Shown here: positions 40,983 to 45,327 of the stretch, piece after piece
Position numbering within the stretch: the first letter of the stretch is position 1
Layout: every line of letters begins with the position of its first letter
Assembly: GCA_964488535.1 (NCBI GenBank)
Contig: CAZAUT010000008.1
Span: forward strand, 1 to 45,327
Source: GWB1-38-13 sp964488535
GTDB lineage: Bacteria; Patescibacteriota; Microgenomatia; UBA8517
Length of the DNA: 45,327 bases
Direction: 5' to 3'
Made by a program: the position numbers and the translations under genes
Notes under the pieces: generated by a model
Database searches by the model: none
What the model was told of the DNA's origin: nothing
What the model saw: only the letters and a program-made list of their open reading frames with translations

Positions 40983-42780
40983 GATTTATTGAAATTACCA
41001 GATCTCTGCGGGTCAATTGTGTGATATCGGTTAATGTTCCCTCTTTGCTAATTTTAAAAGCATAAACTTGATTTATATCAATCTTCTCTTCGGGGTACCC
41101 CAACCGTTTAAATGATTTACCATCTGTTACCGCAGAAACTACTTCATCATATAAAGTTGTCAGTGCGGGTAGCTCCTGATAGTTGCGTAAATAGCTATAT
41201 TTAATACCCATTCGAGGCGGTAAACCGTATAGAAAAGCGTCGCTTGCTAAACGAACATTCTCACTATCGTCAAAATAATATAAAATCTTTTCGCCGCGTT
41301 TTGGCGGAGGAACATAGCTCGTAAACTGCTTCCAAATATAATCTGATATTTTTGGATTCCTAGTAATAATCAGTTCCGAAAAGTATTTTTTATCAGCGTG
41401 TATATTTATTAAAAGTAATATCCCAATCAAATATATGTATCTAGAAGGAATATTTTTACTTTTATCAAATATCAATTTCAAAAATGATGAAATTATAATA
41501 GCTAATCCCAGTAGACTAATCGTCATATAGCGGTGACTTGACTCCAACACTCTTCCAGGAGTAAAAAACAAAGGGACAATAAGAGAGGTTAATATCAGAA
41601 AGGGTCCGGCTGCCATACCTACAAAACCTATATTTGATTCAGTTTTTTTGGAAGTAAAAAGAATATATAAAGACCAAATCCCAAAGACAATAAAAAATAT
41701 ACCAATAAAAGTAAATATCAGATTAGTAAAAAGTTCCGTACCCCGGAAAGAAGATCTAAAAATTAATCCTGCCAGAAAAAAAAGAATTGTTAACAATGAT
41801 AGTGCAACAAATCTGCTCTTTGGTTTTTGTCGAAGAAACCTCGAGAGAACGTAATAAATTGCCGTTTCTATTAAAAAACCAATCATAATGACCCATTTAT
41901 ACCAATTTGCACCGAATAATTTTGTAATAACAGTCAAATTAACCGTAAAATAGTCAGGAAATAACGTTTTCCCAAAAGTAGTAGCAAACGCGCTTATAAA
42001 TGTAAAGTTGTTGTTTTTTAACATGTCTGAAATTGTTGAAAGGTTGATAAAACCCATTTTCGTCGCACCAAATATTCCTAATCTATACACAATAAATGCA
42101 GAAACGGATATGAATATCGCTCTGGAAAATAGATTTAATAACTTTGATTTCTCAATAAAATAACCGTATATAGCATCAAAAAAAAGCAAAAATATTAATA
42201 ACCCATGGCTACGGAGAGGATTCATACAAAGACCTATCGTGAAAAACATACACCCTAATATAAATTTTCCAAAACTATTTTTATAGGAATCAATAAAATA
42301 AATAAGGGATATAATAAAAAATATTAGTACTAAATAAGTAGTCATATGAACCATATAATTTGTAGTGTCTATTCCCGTATACCCCAGCAACATAAAAGTG
42401 CTTCCTGTAAAACCGATTAATCGGGATTTAGTAAATTTAGATAAAAATAAATATCCGACGAAAGCGGACATTGCCCTAAAAACAAGTGCTGTTAAATAAT
42501 ATCCGAACCCGTTATATCCAAAAAAACTTCTCAAAATCATTACTAGCATCTTCATTACCCCGTGCGGTTCCAAATATCCTTTAAAAGACAAATACGGAAA
42601 AGGATTACCAGGCCCATAAGTATTGTTGATCAAAAAAAACATCTGCCAATCATCACCCCAAAGGGATAAATTCAAAGATTCCTTAAAAACAACACATAGT
42701 ATTAGAATAAAAATTGAAAATATTAGAAGGTTTTTGAAGTGCGGAAACATATTTTGAAACAGATTTAACTTGTACTTCAT
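40975..42780 (-). CDS. Polytopic membrane protein, GT-C-like glycosyltransferase candidate
   Basis: A 601-residue protein with about eleven or twelve hydrophobic segments. The first loop has SLWGDDWQMFFLINNTYGPG, a GDDW acidic pair in the position of the GT-C catalytic aspartates, and then YLEPHGVMKML; LIGFTGSTFMLLGYTGID and LRSHGLLIFLL are in the membrane part. The C-terminal part from about residue 470 is hydrophilic (YDDSENVRLASDAFLYGLPP), probably outside the cell. No exact family is recognised; I infer an outer-face transferase. It is the first gene of the 34.8-42.8 kb operon, divergent from the GT2 at 42851. It is repeat-free. Confidence 0.68.
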   Translation of the reverse strand: MKYKLNLFQNMFPHFKNLLIFSIFILILCVVFKESLNLSLWGDDWQMFFLINNTYGPGNPFPYLSFKGYLEPHGVMKMLVMILRSFFGYNGFGYYLTALVFRAMSAFVGYLFLSKFTKSRLIGFTGSTFMLLGYTGIDTTNYMVHMTTYLVLIFFIISLIYFIDSYKNSFGKFILGCMFFTIGLCMNPLRSHGLLIFLLFFDAIYGYFIEKSKLLNLFSRAIFISVSAFIVYRLGIFGATKMGFINLSTISDMLKNNNFTFISAFATTFGKTLFPDYFTVNLTVITKLFGANWYKWVIMIGFLIETAIYYVLSRFLRQKPKSRFVALSLLTILFFLAGLIFRSSFRGTELFTNLIFTFIGIFFIVFGIWSLYILFTSKKTESNIGFVGMAAGPFLILTSLIVPLFFTPGRVLESSHRYMTISLLGLAIIISSFLKLIFDKSKNIPSRYIYLIGILLLINIHADKKYFSELIITRNPKISDYIWKQFTSYVPPPKRGEKILYYFDDSENVRLASDAFLYGLPPRMGIKYSYLRNYQELPALTTLYDEVVSAVTDGKSFKRLGYPEEKIDINQVYAFKISKEGTLTDITQLTRRDLVISINHD

Positions 42781-42822
42781 TTTTCGTCGTATATTCCCAA
42801 GATATTTATTTTTAAATAGTAG

Positions 42823-42828
42823 TATAAT
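42823..42828 (+). promoter_or_regulatory. Possible -10 box upstream of a GT2 gene
   Basis: TATAAT lies 22 bases upstream of the ATG at 42851, in the 70 bp AT-rich gap between divergent genes. No clear -35 box stands at 16-18 bp. The spacing fits a transcript start about 15 bases before the ATG. Confidence 0.3.
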
Positions 42829-42850
42829 ATTTTATTATTTGCAAACGAAC

Positions 42851-43636
42851 ATGATGAAAACAAAGAATAAAATATATGCAATATTCATCGCTTATAATGC
42901 AGAAAAAACTCTTAGCGCATTCTATAATAAATTCCCAAAAAATTTATTTAATAAAATTATATTGGTCGACGATGCATCAATAGACAACACATTTCTTTTG
43001 GCAAAAAAGCTTGGGATAACGGCTTACCGTAATCGCCGAAATTTGGGATACGGCGGTAATATGAAAAGAGCTTTGGAATTGGGTTTAAAACACGGAGGTG
43101 ATATTTTTGTCGACATACATCCTGATGGAGAATATTTACCTTCTGCAATTCCTCTAGCCTTAAGAAAAATAGATGAAGGCGCTTTGTTTGTTTTGGGTAA
43201 CCGCTTTTTTCAAAAAACCAAACCTCTCAAGAGCGGTATGTACCTCTGGAAATATGTTCCCTTAAGGATTCTTAATTCTTTTGATAGTCTTTTTCTGGGA
43301 TTAAAAATCAATGATTTTCATCAAGGGTTCAGGGTATACACGCGTAAATTTCTAGATAAAATTGCATGGAAAAATAATTCTCACGATTTTATTTTTAGTT
43401 TTGAGATAATCGCACAGGCTGCTTTTTGGAAAATTCCTGTGGCTCAGGTTCCGGTAGAAACTAAATATCAGGGTAGAAAAAGGGGGGCAACCTTAAAAAA
43501 GAGTGTTGTTTATACGTTGGGTACATTTAAGATTCTATATAAATATTTACTTGCAAAAATCGGGTTTGTTTCTGAAATATTTACAAAACCAAACAATATA
43601 TTCTATGAAGAAAAATATTCTAAAAAAACAAAGTAA
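42851..43636 (+). CDS. GT2-family glycosyltransferase (DPM1/GtrB-like)
   Basis: About 261 residues from the ATG at 42851 (another ATG follows at once; a TTG-started extension into the divergent neighbour is unlikely). It has AIFIAYNAEKTLSAFY, IILVDDASIDNTFLLAKKLG, NRRNLGYGGNMKRALELGL, the aspartates in IFVDIHPDGEYLPSAI and FVLGNRFF, then DFHQGFRVYTRKFLD and FSFEIIAQAAFWKIPVAQVPVETKYQGRKRGATLKK (for example VPVETKYQGRKRG). This is the layout of polyprenyl-phosphate glucosyl/mannosyl transferases such as GtrB and DPM1. It may be a second supplier of lipid-linked sugar for the GT-C enzymes. Its end overlaps the downstream methyltransferase by 32 bp. Confidence 0.85.
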   Translation: MMKTKNKIYAIFIAYNAEKTLSAFYNKFPKNLFNKIILVDDASIDNTFLLAKKLGITAYRNRRNLGYGGNMKRALELGLKHGGDIFVDIHPDGEYLPSAIPLALRKIDEGALFVLGNRFFQKTKPLKSGMYLWKYVPLRILNSFDSLFLGLKINDFHQGFRVYTRKFLDKIAWKNNSHDFIFSFEIIAQAAFWKIPVAQVPVETKYQGRKRGATLKKSVVYTLGTFKILYKYLLAKIGFVSEIFTKPNNIFYEEKYSKKTK

Positions 43637-44504
43637 TACTCCATTGTGTCCTAATTGTTTTAAAAACGTTAACGTTTCATTAAAGTATAAACTTGACAAC
43701 AAATTCTCCATTTTCTATTGTTTTGATTGTGAAATCGGCATAACTTACCCCGTTCCCAAAAAAATTGAAGGTTACTACCATGCAAACTATTGGGTATCTC
43801 CGGGACTCATTGGAACAACCAAAGATCTGATTTTTTATGTCTTTCAAAAAAGAAGGTTAACCTGGGTTAAGTCCCATCTTCAAAAAGGAAAAATACTTGA
43901 TATTGGTTCGGGGGAGGGTAATTTTGCCAAAGGTCTTCCGCATAATTACACCGTTACCTGTGTCGACTCACCAAAAGCAAATATTCAAAATCCAAATGTA
44001 ATAAAGATCGATTTTACAAAATGGAATTCGAAGAGAATATTTGACGCAGTTACTTTTTGGGAAAGTCTGGAACATACAACGAATCCTCCAGTATTTTTAA
44101 AAAAATCCTGCACGGTTATTAATAAAAACGGCATCGTATTTATCGAATATCCTCGTTTTAATAGTCTTGAATCGAAAATCTTTGGAAAACACTGGTTCCA
44201 TCTAGATACACCACGGCATTCCTTTCATCTTACCGATAAAGGATTGTCTACCATACTAAAACGTGCAGGTTTTACGCCAATTGAAACAAAAAGCGTACCG
44301 GCATTTGAATACACATTATGGGGATTTTGTGCAAGTATTTTAGACATATTTGGTATCAAACCTACCGACCAGCTAAAAAAGATGCAAAACCTTTTTATTA
44401 TAGTTTTATTAATTCCCCTTGTAATTACCGCGGCAATATTTGAATTGACCCTTATTTCTTTTAACCAATCACCCATTGGGTTGATCGTAGCTCGCAAGAA
44501 ATAA
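43605..44504 (+). CDS. Class I SAM-dependent methyltransferase with N-terminal zinc ribbon
   Basis: About 299 residues from the ATG at 43605, which overlaps the GT2 upstream by 32 bp. The N-terminus has a zinc ribbon (LCPNC and YCFDC), then the YYHANYW segment, motif I ILDIGSGEGNFAKGL, FDAVTFWESLEHTTNP and NGIVFIEYPRFNSLESKIFGKHW (in part GIVFIEYPRF). This ribbon plus Methyltransf_23 layout is common in glycan-locus methyltransferases, including some that act on lipid-linked sugars. A C-terminal hydrophobic segment (LFIIVLLIPLVITAAIFELT) suggests membrane association. Substrate unknown. A likely coupled pair with the GT2 before it. Confidence 0.84.
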   Translation: MKKNILKKQSNTPLCPNCFKNVNVSLKYKLDNKFSIFYCFDCEIGITYPVPKKIEGYYHANYWVSPGLIGTTKDLIFYVFQKRRLTWVKSHLQKGKILDIGSGEGNFAKGLPHNYTVTCVDSPKANIQNPNVIKIDFTKWNSKRIFDAVTFWESLEHTTNPPVFLKKSCTVINKNGIVFIEYPRFNSLESKIFGKHWFHLDTPRHSFHLTDKGLSTILKRAGFTPIETKSVPAFEYTLWGFCASILDIFGIKPTDQLKKMQNLFIIVLLIPLVITAAIFELTLISFNQSPIGLIVARKK

Positions 44505-44515
44505 ATCAATATTAA

Positions 44516-44629
44516 AAAATAGGTCATTGCTTACTGTTTACGTTATTGTTTGAAACAGACGGAATTAATAAAGTAATGCCAAACTGGAAGTCAAAAAAAT
44601 TAGTTGATGAAGCTAAACATTTGTACTAA
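44516..44629 (+). other. Short open stretch, possible C-terminal gene fragment
   Basis: Between the two convergent genes a frame is open from 44516 to a TAA at 44627-44629. Its first third is a GTTTACG-type repeat, while the end reads FETDGINKVMPNWKSKK and LVDEAKHLY, which looks like a genuine hydrophilic protein C-terminus. An ATG at 44576 would give only 17 codons. It may be the remnant of a deleted gene joined to a repeat. No family is recognised. Confidence 0.22.
44524..44549 (+). repeat. NKQ-type repeat remnant
   Basis: CATTGCTTACTGTTTACG and TTATTG follow the same GTTTACTG/GTTTATTG units as the arms around the four-helix-bundle gene. Confidence 0.4.
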
Positions 44630-44635
44630 AGTATA

Positions 44636-45327
44636 TTACTTATTGCATTCCCCTTTCACAATTCGATATTGTACATTAAACAAACCCACTTTTTCCGCCG
44701 AGACAATTTCCGAAAAATAGTTCTCTTCCCTTTCGTCGCCACTTATCAAAACCTCCGGTATTCCTCTTACCGGTTCTCTTATTAAAACTCTCTTGCATGT
44801 GGTTCCACTTTGAGGGGTTGGTAATTGTCCCAGGTACCCCTCAACATTTTTCCCTTCCCACAAAGGCAAATAGCCATATTTGTCCTTACCGTAAAAATTA
44901 AACAGATACGCCCAGACGGTTTGAATACCATAAGGCATACTCGTTACCCTTATGGTGAAATTTTCACCGTTTGCATATTCATAGATCTTATTTACTATCG
45001 AAATCTCGTCGACCAATTTCATCCCCGGCTGGGCTTTAATATCAACAATAAGGCCGTTTTTGTTTTGAATATTTATCAATCGGAGATTTGACAATATTAC
45101 AACCGACAACAAGATGTATTTGACTATCTTCAACTTCTCTGGAATAGCGTCAATCAGTAAAGCCACGGCCAATATGATCCCCGTTCCGACACCCACATTT
45201 ACATAAAAAGAGTTATATGCCCCAAAGGGAATGATCAACGCCGAAGAAAAGACCCATAAAAATACAGTGTAAATATTTTTGGTTTTGCGGCAAAAACATA
45301 GCGTGAGAAGAATTACTATGATAAAGA
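44636..45327 (-). CDS. C-terminal part of a polytopic membrane protein (GT-C-like), 5' end outside window
   Basis: The frame is open from the right edge of the window to a stop at 44636, about 230 codons. The part inside begins with a membrane segment (FIIVILLTLCFC), then NIYTVFLWVFSSALIIPFG, a third segment (GVGTGIILAVALLI) and a fourth (YILLSVVILSNLRLI). A hydrophilic, probably exported domain follows (LVDEISIVNKIYEYANGENF, PYGIQTVWAYLFNFYG). This layout matches the C-terminal third of the GT39/GT-C-like proteins elsewhere in the window, such as that at 4703. No start codon can be given. Its catalytic N-terminus lies outside, so the family cannot be confirmed. Confidence 0.7.
   Translation of the reverse strand, partial: FIIVILLTLCFCRKTKNIYTVFLWVFSSALIIPFGAYNSFYVNVGVGTGIILAVALLIDAIPEKLKIVKYILLSVVILSNLRLINIQNKNGLIVDIKAQPGMKLVDEISIVNKIYEYANGENFTIRVTSMPYGIQTVWAYLFNFYGKDKYGYLPLWEGKNVEGYLGQLPTPQSGTTCKRVLIREPVRGIPEVLISGDEREENYFSEIVSAEKVGLFNVQYRIVKGECNK

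Noticed and set aside
1..45327. Recoded UGA (as in Gracilibacteria/Absconditabacteria)
   Set aside because: Genes end normally at standard stops, with no in-frame UGA within conserved domains.

Overview
The window is one large cell-surface glycan locus: about 37 genes in 45 kb, of which some 20 are glycosyltransferases and most of the rest are sugar methyltransferases, nucleotide-sugar enzymes, an acyltransferase and a flippase. It is AT-rich and tightly packed, with many 4-30 bp gene overlaps, few recognisable Shine-Dalgarno sites and standard stop codons. It contains no rRNA, tRNA, phage, transposase or CRISPR genes. Gene content, the many large YfhO/AftD-like GT-C membrane proteins and a lone four-helix-bundle protein suggest a Patescibacteria/CPR genome, most likely Microgenomates. 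That placement is inference; no taxonomic marker gene is present.

Layout. 1-10,270 (minus): a hexapeptide acyltransferase (cut by the window edge), two GT4 enzymes, two polytopic GT-C proteins, GT2, GT4, a DPM1-like GT2 and a methyltransferase. 10,423-12,294 (plus): asparagine synthetase AsnB. 12,291-23,626 (minus): methyltransferase, GT2, four-helix-bundle protein, Wzx-type flippase, two giant GT-C proteins with exported C-terminal regions, a small membrane protein and a methyltransferase. 23,713-27,596 (plus): a rhamnosyltransferase-like GT2, a sugar C-methyltransferase, an RmlD-like reductase and RmlC. 27,612-31,935 (minus): a second C-methyltransferase, an epimerase/dehydratase, a methyltransferase and a GT4. 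31,992-34,682 (plus): a third giant GT-C protein. 34,803-42,780 (minus): GT2, GT4, a GDP-mannose 3,5-epimerase-like enzyme, an SDR, GT4, GT2 and a membrane protein. 42,851-44,504 (plus): GT2 and methyltransferase. 44,636 to the end (minus): the C-terminus of another membrane protein.

How it may work together. RmlC, the RmlD-like reductase and two TylCIII/KijD1-type C-methyltransferases can modify a dTDP-4-keto-6-deoxysugar into branched deoxysugars. The GME-like enzyme could supply GDP-L-galactose or GDP-L-gulose. GT2 and GT4 enzymes would build a lipid-linked glycan on the cytoplasmic face, Wzx would flip it, and the polyprenyl-phosphate-sugar-dependent GT-C enzymes (supplied by the DPM1-like GT2) would finish it outside. 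RmlA, RmlB, a Wzy polymerase and an ABC exporter were not seen.

The most unusual feature is a dense set of short, degenerate, partly palindromic repeat elements between about 3.3 and 18.2 kb, and again inside two GT4 genes (30.65-31.9 and 39.0-40.1 kb). They fall into several families made of 7-10 bp units, are often arranged as opposed arms around a small palindrome, sit at gene 3' ends, and are inserted in frame inside at least seven coding sequences. One pair of opposed arms encloses the four-helix-bundle (S23/IVP family) gene, an arrangement like that of rRNA intervening sequences but with no rRNA nearby. I propose these as one family of IVS-like or RPE-like elements; this is a hypothesis.
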